Assembly (NCBI GenBank): GCA_903924805.1
Contig: CAIYCZ010000553.1
Span: forward strand, 1-5,283
Reading direction: 5' to 3'
DNA length: 5,283 nucleotides
Origin: an uncultured delta proteobacterium
GTDB taxonomy: Bacteria; Desulfobacterota; WTBG01; CAIYCZ01
Positions 1-5,283 of this stretch are shown piece by piece. The notes beneath the pieces are model-generated. The model saw only the letters and a list, made by a program, of their open reading frames with translations, did not search any database and had not been told where the DNA came from. Both the position numbers and the translations under genes were made by a program. The number at the start of each line of letters is the position of its first letter. The first letter of the stretch is position 1.

Positions 1-2
1 GG

Positions 3-734
3 GCGAGCATGATGCGCCTTGACATAAAGCTGCAGTCAAAAGCCGCCCTTGCTGACGTGGACACCAAGCTGGAGGGGCATTCCTACGGGTACGGGTTCAA
101 CCTGGCTTTCCACTACCGGCCGGTTCACTGGATGTCCGTCGGATTCCTCTACCGGAGCAAAGTGAAACATACTGCTCATGGCGACACAGAGTTTCTGCCC
201 CCGGATTCTTTGAAAAGGATATTTCCCGATGGCAGAATTTCGGCTGACGTGACGCTTCCCGATGAGTACTTTTTCGGTATTGCGTTCAGGCCTTTTGAAC
301 GGCTGACAGTAGAAACAGACGCTATAATGACCCGCTGGCACAACTTCAAAAAGATGACGATAGAATTTACAGATCCTGTTGCAGGAATGGATGAAGTTAC
401 CAAGCAGAAGAACTGGCGGGATGTATGGCGCTATCAGATAGGCCTTGAGTATCGGCTGGCAGAGTGGGTGGATGCGCGGCTCGGATATGCCTATGACAAT
501 CAACCAACTCCCGGGGGAACGGTGGACTACCTGGTTCCGCCCGATAACGACCGCCAGCTGTTCAGCTTCGGGTTCGGATTCCACATCCAAAAGGTGACAG
601 CGGATGTTTCATACACGTACCTTTTGAGCAAGGACCGGAATGTTGATAAGCGCCCGGCTGATGGCGTGCTGGACGGCAGGATGCATGACTCAATTGCCCA
701 CCTTTTCGGGATAACAATCGGGTACAAATTTTAA
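3..734 (+). CDS. FadL/OMPP1-family outer membrane transport protein (C-terminal part, 5' end outside window)
   Basis: This is the C-terminal part of a FadL-type (OMPP1/TodX) outer-membrane beta-barrel. The family carries long-chain fatty acids or other hydrophobic compounds across the outer membrane. The reading frame is open to the left edge, so the ATG at 9 is probably internal. Family members are usually about 400-450 residues, so some 200 residues, including the signal peptide and hatch region, should lie upstream. Visible family traits are a GYGFNLAFHYRP strand followed by a VGFLYRS strand, alternating hydrophobic/aromatic strands throughout, an NWRDVWRYQIGLEY segment, the GYAYDNQPTP turn, and a C-terminal strand ending in GITIGYKF with the terminal Phe typical of BAM substrates. 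The gene converges on the phosphoesterase 51 bases away. The substrate cannot be told from this fragment, and no functional link to the aromatic genes is evident. Confidence 0.87.
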   Translation, partial: ASMMRLDIKLQSKAALADVDTKLEGHSYGYGFNLAFHYRPVHWMSVGFLYRSKVKHTAHGDTEFLPPDSLKRIFPDGRISADVTLPDEYFFGIAFRPFERLTVETDAIMTRWHNFKKMTIEFTDPVAGMDEVTKQKNWRDVWRYQIGLEYRLAEWVDARLGYAYDNQPTPGGTVDYLVPPDNDRQLFSFGFGFHIQKVTADVSYTYLLSKDRNVDKRPADGVLDGRMHDSIAHLFGITIGYKF

Positions 735-785
735 AGACATAGCAGGCCGGTAAAAAACCACTTTTTCAACAACCTGATAGAGAGT
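735..785. other. Short convergent intergenic spacer without a recognisable terminator
   Basis: These 51 bases separate the stop codons of the convergent fadL and phosphoesterase genes. They contain an A-run and a T-run (752-757 and 762-766) that could pair, but with no GC stem. I do not see a standard intrinsic terminator in either direction. Confidence 0.5.
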
Positions 786-1514
786 TTAGTGCCCCAAGGA
801 AAGCCGCTCAGCTAAAAAGCGCGGCAGGCCGGCTGCAAGAATCTTCTGCTGTGCAGTTTGCATGTCATAGGGAACCCGGATGAGCGTGTATTTCCTGGTC
901 TCGGTATCATACAGGCCGTATGATGAGAGAGGATTGCCGTCCCGCGGCTGACCGACGCTCCCGATATTTATAATATAGCGCACATCTTTTTTTACCGGGA
1001 TGGTAGAAGTCATCTCAGCAGAAATTTTATTGGCGCGGTCTTTGACAAAGATTACCGGGCTGTGAGAGTGGCCTATGAAACATAGCGGCGTGGGACAATC
1101 TGCAAAGCTTCTGACGGCAGCAGCCATTGATAAAACATAATCCCACAGCTCGGGATGGTATGGCGTGGAATGGACAAAGAAAATATCATCCATGACGCCA
1201 TGCAGGGGAAGTGAAGAGAGAAACAGCGTATTTTCACGGGTGAGCTCATGTGTTGTCCAGAGAAGCGCATCCCGTGCATTGGGGTTGAAATAGCTGATAT
1301 CGGTTTTACCGACCGCTGCGAAATCGTGATTGCCCGCAACCATTATATCAGTCATACCTCTCAACAGTTCAATGCATTCGTTAGGGTTGGCACCATAGCC
1401 GACAACATCTCCTATGAAAATGATTTTATCCGCTCCGTGTGTTCCGATTGAGTTTTTGACCGCATGGAACGCCTCAAGGTTGCTGTGGATGTCTGATAAC
1501 AGAGCGATTTTCAT
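786..1514 (-). CDS. Calcineurin-like metallophosphoesterase (YfcE/MJ0936-like phosphodiesterase family)
   Basis: This is a complete 242-residue single-domain metallophosphoesterase, presumably cytoplasmic since no signal peptide is seen. All metal-binding motifs are present in order: DIH (Asp8, His10), GDVVGYG (Asp36), GNHD (Asn62, His63), His115 in the FVHSTP segment, and GHSH (His149, His151). They form the usual di-metal centre that hydrolyses phosphomono- or diesters. An NIGSVGQPRDGNP segment (183-195) and the C-terminal VPYD...AGLPRFLAERL segment are typical of the Metallophos_2 subgroup (PF12850). The substrate is unknown for most of this subgroup and cannot be read from the sequence. 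The ATG start begins the protein directly on the first beta strand, with an AGGA about 10 bases upstream. A TATAAA-like -10 lies at 1558-1563 on the minus strand, without a convincing -35. The gene is divergent from pheA and appears monocistronic here. Confidence 0.93.
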   Translation of the reverse strand: MKIALLSDIHSNLEAFHAVKNSIGTHGADKIIFIGDVVGYGANPNECIELLRGMTDIMVAGNHDFAAVGKTDISYFNPNARDALLWTTHELTRENTLFLSSLPLHGVMDDIFFVHSTPYHPELWDYVLSMAAAVRSFADCPTPLCFIGHSHSPVIFVKDRANKISAEMTSTIPVKKDVRYIINIGSVGQPRDGNPLSSYGLYDTETRKYTLIRVPYDMQTAQQKILAAGLPRFLAERLSLGH

Positions 1515-1582
1515 ACCGTTAGTATCCTATCACTGCATCAGCAAAAAAACAAAAATATTTATAGTGAATCAGAATTACAGGG

Positions 1583-1603
1583 GGAATTCGGAATGCGGAA
1601 TTA
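1583..1603. repeat. Three-unit heptamer repeat GGAATKC
   Basis: Three consecutive 7-base units read GGAATTC, GGAATGC and GGAATTA. The second and third units contain the left arm of the larger inverted repeat that ends at 1649. Confidence 0.6.
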
Positions 1604-1649
1604 ATGCTGCATTTCACCAACCAAAATCCCCATAAAATGATTCCGCATT
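1592..1649. repeat. 10-bp perfect inverted repeat with 38-base spacer, followed by T7
   Basis: The left arm AATGCGGAAT (1592-1601) and right arm ATTCCGCATT (1640-1649) are exact reverse complements, and flanking bases add G-U pairs. A run of seven T occupies 1648-1654. On the plus strand it resembles a terminator with a very long loop, but no plus-strand gene ends just upstream, because the phosphoesterase points the other way. It may instead be a small mobile or palindromic intergenic element, or a by-product of the heptamer repeats at its left arm. Confidence 0.55.
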
Positions 1650-1657
1650 TTTTTAAG

Positions 1658-1685
1658 CCCCAACCCCGGACCCCGAACCACGAAA
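1658..1685. repeat. Degenerate C-rich heptamer repeat CCCSRAC
   Basis: The tract reads as CCCCAAC, CCCGGAC, CCCGAAC, then a diverged CACGAAA, all in 7-base register. Its composition contrasts sharply with the AT-rich bases that follow from about 1705. Confidence 0.5.
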
Positions 1686-1890
1686 TGCCAATCCCCCATT
1701 GTGCTGGAAAGATTATTATTTTAGAATGATAAAAAAGAGTTGCTTTAAATTGTTAAATTTATTATAAATTAAAAACAATACTTTTGCTGCAAAGGGGGAC
1801 AACTTTTACGCTGTAGCGAAAAACCAACACAATAAGGGATAACTAGGGTTAATACTAATTTAACGCACACCCTCTAACACTCTTCTTGGT

Positions 1891-1919
1891 TTGATTCTTT
1901 AACCTCTCACGTGTACAAT
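1891..1919 (+). promoter_or_regulatory. Predicted sigma-70-type promoter for the pheA operon
   Basis: The -35 element TTGATT (1891-1896, 4 of 6 consensus) is followed after exactly 17 bases by the -10 element TACAAT (1914-1919, 5 of 6 consensus). Transcription would start near 1925-1927, giving a leader of roughly 105 bases. A weaker alternative, TTGCTT-17-TATAAA, lies at 1740-1768. No transcript data are available, so this is a motif-based call. Confidence 0.5.
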
Positions 1920-1938
1920 CCCTGTCAGGAACTGTTTA

Positions 1939-2003
1939 CCTGCCACTATGATGAGCAGCATAGTGTGAAGCTGCGTGGCGGGCAGAATATATATTCACTT
2001 TTT
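1939..2003 (+). promoter_or_regulatory. pheA leader with mutually exclusive hairpins (possible attenuator)
   Basis: Two foldings compete. In the first, CCTGCC (1939-1944) pairs with GGCGGG (1977-1982, one G-U), enclosing a perfect 6-bp hairpin ACTATG/CATAGT (1945-1950 with 1959-1964). In the second, GTGAA (1965-1969) pairs with TTCAC (1994-1998) and CTGC (1971-1974) with GCAG (1982-1985), followed at once by TTTTT (1999-2003), like a weak intrinsic terminator. Bases 1977-1982 are needed by the first fold and lie in the loop and stem of the second. This geometry suits attenuation. No Phe-rich leader peptide is visible: the only small frame, MMSSIV at 1948-1968, has no Phe codon. No T-box consensus is seen either, so the sensor, if any, is unknown. 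Confidence 0.3.
1985..1996. promoter_or_regulatory. Perfect 12-bp AT-rich palindrome in pheA leader
   Basis: GAATATATATTC is its own reverse complement. It could be a dimeric repressor site between the predicted promoter and pheA, or chance in an AT-rich leader. No matching regulator is encoded in the window. Confidence 0.25.
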
Positions 2004-2031
2004 GCAACATTGAGAAATTCCCGGGTGATAT

Positions 2032-3159
2032 GTGGATAAAAAGGAAAAACTCAAACAGTTAAGAAAAAAGATTGACGAAGTTGACAGCCAGCTCCTTGAA
2101 CTCCTGAACAAACGCGCCTCTCTGGCGCTTGACGTCGGGGAAATAAAGAAAGAGGAGAAAGCCAGATTTCATGTACTGGAGCGGGAAGAGGAGATATACC
2201 AGCGTCTGACGGAGTTGAACAGGGGGCCATTCCCTTCAGAGGCGATCCGCCCCATATTCAGGGAAATTATTTCCGCGTCTCTTTCTCTGGAAAAGATTCT
2301 GCATATAGCATGCCTCGGGCCTGATGCCACGTTTTCCCACATTGCCTCGATCCAGCAGTTCGGTCAGGCTGCCCGGTACATCTATACAAAAAGCGTGGCA
2401 GAGATTTTTGACGAGGTGGAGCGGGAGCGTGCAGACTACGGCGTTGTTCCCATAGAAAATTCTACTGAAGGCGTTGTTAATCTTACCCTTGATATGTTTA
2501 TTGAGTCACCTTTGCAGATATGCGCAGAAGTCATGCTTGAGATATCCCATGCGCTCCTTTCAAAGATGGAGCAGATGGAGGACATAACCACCATATATTC
2601 ACATCCCCAGGCGCTTGCCCAGTGTTATGGCTGGCTCAGCAAAAATGTGCCACATGCAGAGATAAAAGAGGTCTTCAGCACCGCCATGGCTGCCAAGATG
2701 ACGCTTGAAGAGCCGCACAGTGCTGCTATTGCCAGTGAGTTTGCGGCAAAGATATATGGGGTCCCGGTGTTGAAGCGCAAGATCGAAGACAACCCGCAGA
2801 ATTTTACCCGGTTCTGGGTTGTCGGAAAAAAGTCACCGGGCCGAACCGGAGATGATAAGACGTCCCTTATGTTCTCAATACGGGACGGGGTCGGCGCGCT
2901 TCATGAAATGCTGGAGCCGTTTGCCACGCATAGCATAAATATGACAAAAATAGAATCGCGCCCGTTCAGAAAAAAACCCTGGGAGTATATATTCTTTATT
3001 GATATTGAAGGACATTTGGAAGATGCCCCTGTAAAAGCGGCTCTGGAAGCGGTTACGAAAAAAACCCAGTTTATGAAAATTCTGGGATCTTACCCAAAGG
3101 GTAAAACCAAGGGTGCCGTCAAAGGTACGGTATCCATAGCGGAAAATGATACACCATGA
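2032..3159 (+). CDS. pheA: Bifunctional chorismate mutase / prephenate dehydratase (P-protein) with ACT domain
   Basis: The 375-residue P-protein converts chorismate to prephenate and then to phenylpyruvate for phenylalanine synthesis in the cytoplasm. Three domains follow in order. An all-helical AroQ chorismate mutase occupies about 1-88 (Arg11, Arg28, Lys39, Arg51 and Glu52 match the E. coli catalytic positions). Prephenate dehydratase spans about 90-266 (VPIENS 139-144, STAMA 216-220, and the catalytic TRF motif at 259-261). The ACT domain spans about 275-356, with VGAL (287-290) and ESRP (308-311), the motifs for Phe feedback binding. A 20-residue Lys/Gly-rich tail follows. The start is GTG, supported by GGTGAT at 2024-2029, which matches the 3' part of the Shine-Dalgarno sequence. 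Length is normal for the family. Its stop overlaps the next gene by 4 bases (ATGA), which suggests translational coupling. E. coli Gln88 appears to be replaced by Glu87 here. Confidence 0.97.
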   Translation: MDKKEKLKQLRKKIDEVDSQLLELLNKRASLALDVGEIKKEEKARFHVLEREEEIYQRLTELNRGPFPSEAIRPIFREIISASLSLEKILHIACLGPDATFSHIASIQQFGQAARYIYTKSVAEIFDEVERERADYGVVPIENSTEGVVNLTLDMFIESPLQICAEVMLEISHALLSKMEQMEDITTIYSHPQALAQCYGWLSKNVPHAEIKEVFSTAMAAKMTLEEPHSAAIASEFAAKIYGVPVLKRKIEDNPQNFTRFWVVGKKSPGRTGDDKTSLMFSIRDGVGALHEMLEPFATHSINMTKIESRPFRKKPWEYIFFIDIEGHLEDAPVKAALEAVTKKTQFMKILGSYPKGKTKGAVKGTVSIAENDTP

Positions 3160-4256
3160 AAAAACTGGTTGCTGACTACATTGAAAATCTCCCGCTTTAT
3201 CCTCCGGGGAAACCAGTTGAAGAGGTGCAGCGGGAATACGGGATTGAGTCAGATATTATAAAACTCGCATCCAATGAGAACTGCCTCGGGCCGTCACCAA
3301 AGGCTGTCCGGGCCATCGGAAAAGCACTGCCAAACATTCACCGTTATCCCGATAACGGCTGTTATTATATAAAGGAGAAGATTTCAAAAAAGTACGGGGT
3401 TGAGCCTTCCCAGATAATACTGGGCCATGGTTCAAATGAAATTATACAGCTCATAGCAGTTGCCTTTCTCCTCCCCGGCGAAGAGGTCATCACCAGCGAG
3501 CAGACATTTATCCTGTATCCTATTATGAGCAGTGCCCGTGGAGCCACGGTCATAGAGGTGCCGCTTAAAAATTACGCATACGACCTGGACGGCATTACCC
3601 GGAAGATTACGGAAAAGACCAAAATTATTTTTGTCAGCAATCCCAACAATCCGACCGGGACCATTGTTGATGCAGCGTCGTTCAGGGAATTTATGGGAAA
3701 CGTTCCCGAAGATGTACTGGTCGTGGTGGATGAGGCATATGTAGAATACGTAACCAGTACGGAATTTCCTGACTCGCTTGAGTACCTCAGGCAGAAAAGA
3801 AACATGTTCATCCTGCGAACTTTTTCAAAAGCATACGGCCTTGCAGGCTTGCGCATCGGCTACGCATTGAGCCAGACCATGCTCAATAACTATCTGGAAC
3901 GGGTGCGCGTGCCGTTCAACGTGAATTATATTGCACAGGTTGCAGCCTTTGCAGCGCTTGATGACAGCAAACATATAGAACGCTCAAAAAACAATAACCA
4001 GGAAGGCCTCCGCTACCTGTACCAGAGGCTGCAAGAGATGGGGCTGGGCTTTATACCAACACAGACTAACTTCCTGCTGATAAACCTTGGCCCCCGGGCT
4101 GAACGTATATACAAAAGCCTTCTGCAGGAAGGCGTTATTGTGCGTTCCATGTTAAGCTACGCGCTTCCAGAGTATGTGCGGCTTACCATCGGTCTTCCTG
4201 AAGAAAACGAGCGGTTTCTGAGAACGCTGAAAAAGGTTATGGAAGAAAGCACATAG
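3156..4256 (+). CDS. hisC: HisC-family PLP aminotransferase (histidinol-phosphate / aromatic aminotransferase)
   Basis: This is a complete 366-residue class I/II, fold-type I aminotransferase. Motifs seen are SNENCLGPSP (39-48) near the N-terminus, RYPD (63-66), SNPNNPTG (161-168, with the PLP-contacting Asn165), DEAYVEY (192-198, Asp192 and Tyr195), TFSKAYGLAGLRIGY (222-236) with the Schiff-base Lys225 and phosphate-contacting Arg233, and VRLTIG (341-346), where Arg342 should bind the substrate carboxylate. By family it is HisC-like: L-histidinol phosphate plus 2-oxoglutarate to imidazole-acetol phosphate plus glutamate, or the reverse in synthesis. Its position between pheA and tyrA, overlapping pheA by 4 bases, argues that it transaminates phenylpyruvate and 4-hydroxyphenylpyruvate (the AroJ/HisH role in Bacillus), or prephenate. 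Substrate cannot be settled from sequence. The ribosome site upstream is weak, in keeping with coupling to pheA. Confidence 0.93.
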   Translation: MKKLVADYIENLPLYPPGKPVEEVQREYGIESDIIKLASNENCLGPSPKAVRAIGKALPNIHRYPDNGCYYIKEKISKKYGVEPSQIILGHGSNEIIQLIAVAFLLPGEEVITSEQTFILYPIMSSARGATVIEVPLKNYAYDLDGITRKITEKTKIIFVSNPNNPTGTIVDAASFREFMGNVPEDVLVVVDEAYVEYVTSTEFPDSLEYLRQKRNMFILRTFSKAYGLAGLRIGYALSQTMLNNYLERVRVPFNVNYIAQVAAFAALDDSKHIERSKNNNQEGLRYLYQRLQEMGLGFIPTQTNFLLINLGPRAERIYKSLLQEGVIVRSMLSYALPEYVRLTIGLPEENERFLRTLKKVMEEST

Positions 4257-4276
4257 ATTACCAATAGTGCCGGTTG

Positions 4277-4317
4277 CGTGACCCGTGACTCGTGACCCGT
4301 GACTCGTGACCAGTAAC
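4277..4317. repeat. Tandem heptamer repeat (CGTGACY)n within the operon
   Basis: Five exact 7-base units CGTGAC plus C or T run from 4277 to 4311, and a decayed sixth (AGTAACA) follows. The last base alternates C, T, C, T, C, so the array can also be read as a 14-base unit. It fills about half of the 81-base gap between the aminotransferase stop and the tyrA start. It ends before the tyrA ribosome site, so it should not block initiation. No terminator hairpin is seen in the gap. Confidence 0.88.
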
Positions 4318-4337
4318 ACTTTTATCAGGATTAATTC

Positions 4338-5198
4338 GTGGCTAAGCTTTTTAATCACATAGCAATAGTCGGTGTTGGGCTCATAGGCGGGTCTTTGGCA
4401 CGGGTCATTAAAAGAGAGAAGCTTGCGGATACGATCACCGGCTATGGCCGCGACCCCGAGAGACTGGAAAAGGCCCGCAGCTCAGGGCTTATTGACAATT
4501 ATTGTATTGGATTTGGTCAGGGGCTTGAAGATGTGGATCTAGTGGTCATTGGCACACCGGTAGGTACCATTGTCAAGCAGGCAGTGGAAATCGCTCCACA
4601 TCTTAAACCGGGGTCAATCATAACAGATGTGGGAAGCGTAAAAGGCAAAATTATTTCGGAGATAGAGGAGCATATTTCGCGGGACATCTGTTTTATAGGC
4701 GGCCATCCCATAGCAGGAACCGAGAATTCAGGCTTTGAATCATCATGTGCAGAACTGTTTGAAAATAGGATATGTGTTCTGACTCCCACGGAGTCATCTC
4801 ATCAGGCTGCCCTTGATACCGTAAGAAAGTTATGGATAGCTGCCGGCAGCAGGGTTATCTTAATGGATGTGGAAACACATGATACCATTTGTGCAGCTAT
4901 CAGCCATCTGCCGCATATGGTCGCCTTTTCCTTGGTCAATGCAGTGGTAGACATGCAGAATACCGAACAGAACATTATGGAGTATTCAGCAGGCGGATTT
5001 AAAGACTTTACCCGCATAGCCGCAAGCGATCCGGTCATGTGGCGCGATATTGCACTGATGAATAGAGATAAGATCCTTACGACGCTCGATTTTTTTATGC
5101 GTTCTCTTGATGAGCTGAAGGATGCCCTATATGCCGGTGACGGCAGAACCATGGAAGCGCTGTTTAAGCGGTCACGGGATGCGAGAAGGGGAATATAA
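4338..5198 (+). CDS. tyrA: Prephenate dehydrogenase (TyrA family, no ACT domain)
   Basis: This 286-residue cytoplasmic enzyme oxidatively decarboxylates prephenate to 4-hydroxyphenylpyruvate (or arogenate to tyrosine). An N-terminal Rossmann domain shows the nucleotide fingerprint GVGLIGGS (12-19). The helical C-terminal domain covers about 170-286. Catalytic and substrate residues, aligned from memory to Aquifex aeolicus TyrA, are all present: His123 and Glu129 in GGHPIAGTE, His181-Asp182, His190 and His193 in SHLPH, Arg226 in FKDFTRIA, and Trp235. The end of the second beta strand reads GYGRD, with Gly37-Arg38 where NAD-specific enzymes carry Asp, so NADP use is possible. There is no C-terminal ACT domain, so tyrosine control, if present, must act elsewhere. 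The GTG start has AGGA (4327-4330) seven bases upstream. An 81-base repeat-bearing gap separates it from the aminotransferase, and it is probably co-transcribed. Confidence 0.95.
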   Translation: MAKLFNHIAIVGVGLIGGSLARVIKREKLADTITGYGRDPERLEKARSSGLIDNYCIGFGQGLEDVDLVVIGTPVGTIVKQAVEIAPHLKPGSIITDVGSVKGKIISEIEEHISRDICFIGGHPIAGTENSGFESSCAELFENRICVLTPTESSHQAALDTVRKLWIAAGSRVILMDVETHDTICAAISHLPHMVAFSLVNAVVDMQNTEQNIMEYSAGGFKDFTRIAASDPVMWRDIALMNRDKILTTLDFFMRSLDELKDALYAGDGRTMEALFKRSRDARRGI

Positions 5199-5202
5199 AA
5201 TA

Positions 5203-5269
5203 AAATTACAAATGACAAATTACAAAGCTCAAATGTCAAATGAAGGTCAAAGCTCCAATGACAAAAAAG
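5203..5269. repeat. Degenerate A-rich heptamer repeat (AAATKAC-like) downstream of tyrA
   Basis: From 5203 the sequence reads in 7-base register: AAATTAC, AAATGAC, AAATTAC, AAAGCTC, AAATGTC, AAATGAA. After a 4-base slip (GGTC, 5245-5248) it resumes with AAAGCTC, CAATGAC and AAAAAAG. The units share an AAA start and usually a C at the end. It begins 4 bases after the tyrA stop. Confidence 0.7.
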
Positions 5270-5283
5270 TTTACGACTTTAAC
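5258..5283 (+). CDS. Possible first codons of the next operon gene (partial, truncated by window end)
   Basis: An ATG at 5258 opens a frame reading MTKKFTTL before the window ends. GAAGGT (5242-5247) lies 10 bases upstream and could serve as the ribosome site. In similar clusters aroA (EPSP synthase) often follows tyrA, and a short polar N-terminus would fit, but eight residues cannot identify a protein. The ATG also lies inside the heptamer-periodic tract, so it may be fortuitous. Confidence 0.3.

Larger units (their letters stand above)
1515..2031. other. 517-base divergent intergenic region with repeats, promoter and pheA leader
   Basis: I find no coding region or RNA gene of known family here. 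From left to right it holds 7-base-periodic GGAATKC units (1583-1603) inside a 10-bp inverted repeat (1592-1649), a C-rich 7-base-periodic tract (1658-1685), an AT-rich stretch with a small 6-bp palindrome (1756-1770), a sigma-70-like promoter (1891-1919), and a leader of about 105 bases with competing hairpins before the pheA GTG. One open frame runs through 1515-1635 on the plus strand, but it mostly overlaps the phosphoesterase antisense and looks like a shadow. Confidence 0.7.

Noticed and set aside
36..590. Long minus-strand frame opposite fadL
   Set aside because: The plus strand encodes a clear FadL barrel. The antisense product is Pro/Cys-rich with no domain, typical of a shadow frame.
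752..766. A-run/T-run hairpin as a bidirectional terminator between convergent genes
   Set aside because: The stem would be only A-T pairs, with no GC core. It is too weak to call.
1414..1635. Plus-strand 73-residue frame across the phosphoesterase start
   Set aside because: It is mostly antisense to a well-supported gene, has no family resemblance and reads into repeat sequence.
1804..1823. Hairpin TTTTaCGCT/AGCGAAAA as a terminator or operator
   Set aside because: The loop would be two bases with a bulge, so only a short stem can really form, and no gene ends near it.
1948..1968. Tiny frame MMSSIV as an attenuation leader peptide
   Set aside because: It has no Phe, Tyr or Trp codons, no clear ribosome site, and its start lies within a predicted stem.
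1705..2039. Possible replication origin: AT-rich stretch plus a perfect DnaA box
   Set aside because: Only one consensus box is present, with no cluster of boxes, and none of dnaA, dnaN, gidA or parA nearby. One box in an operon start does not make an origin.
4277..4317. CRISPR-like array
   Set aside because: The units are 7 bases with no spacers. This is a simple tandem repeat.
4802..5239. Minus-strand 145-residue frame opposite the tyrA 3' end
   Set aside because: Its N-terminus is translated from the heptamer repeat and the rest is antisense to conserved TyrA residues.

Overview
The window reads as ordinary chromosome of a Gram-negative, probably anaerobic or environmental bacterium of moderate GC content. 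A FadL-type outer-membrane barrel shows the Gram-negative envelope. The gene order pheA, hisC-like aminotransferase, tyrA is the kind of aromatic amino acid cluster I associate with Desulfobacterota (former Deltaproteobacteria) and Nitrospirota. That placement comes from gene order and protein style only; no rRNA or lineage-specific marker is present.

Layout: (1) 3-734, plus strand, is the C-terminal part of a FadL/OMPP1 outer-membrane transporter whose start lies before the window. (2) 786-1514, minus strand, is a complete calcineurin-like metallophosphoesterase, convergent with fadL. (3) 1515-2031 is a 517-base non-coding region between the divergent phosphoesterase and pheA. It holds an inverted repeat, two short blocks with 7-base periodicity, an AT-rich stretch, a good sigma-70-type promoter and a structured leader for pheA. 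(4) 2032-3159 encodes bifunctional chorismate mutase/prephenate dehydratase with an ACT domain, overlapping by 4 bases (5) 3156-4256, a HisC-family aminotransferase. (6) 4257-4337 is an in-operon gap filled largely by a perfect 7-base tandem repeat. (7) 4338-5198 is TyrA, prephenate dehydrogenase. (8) 5199-5283 is another 7-base-periodic stretch ending in what may be the first codons of the next gene, perhaps aroA, though too little is visible to tell.

The three plus-strand enzymes form one pathway. PheA takes chorismate to prephenate and then phenylpyruvate. TyrA takes prephenate (or arogenate) toward tyrosine. The HisC-like enzyme between them is well placed to transaminate phenylpyruvate and 4-hydroxyphenylpyruvate (or prephenate), and may also serve histidine synthesis. 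PheA carries the ACT motifs expected for phenylalanine feedback, while TyrA has no ACT domain.

I see no new protein system here. The least-explained signals are non-coding: several intergenic tracts that share a 7-base period but not a sequence, and a pheA leader that can fold into mutually exclusive hairpins, one of them followed by a T run.
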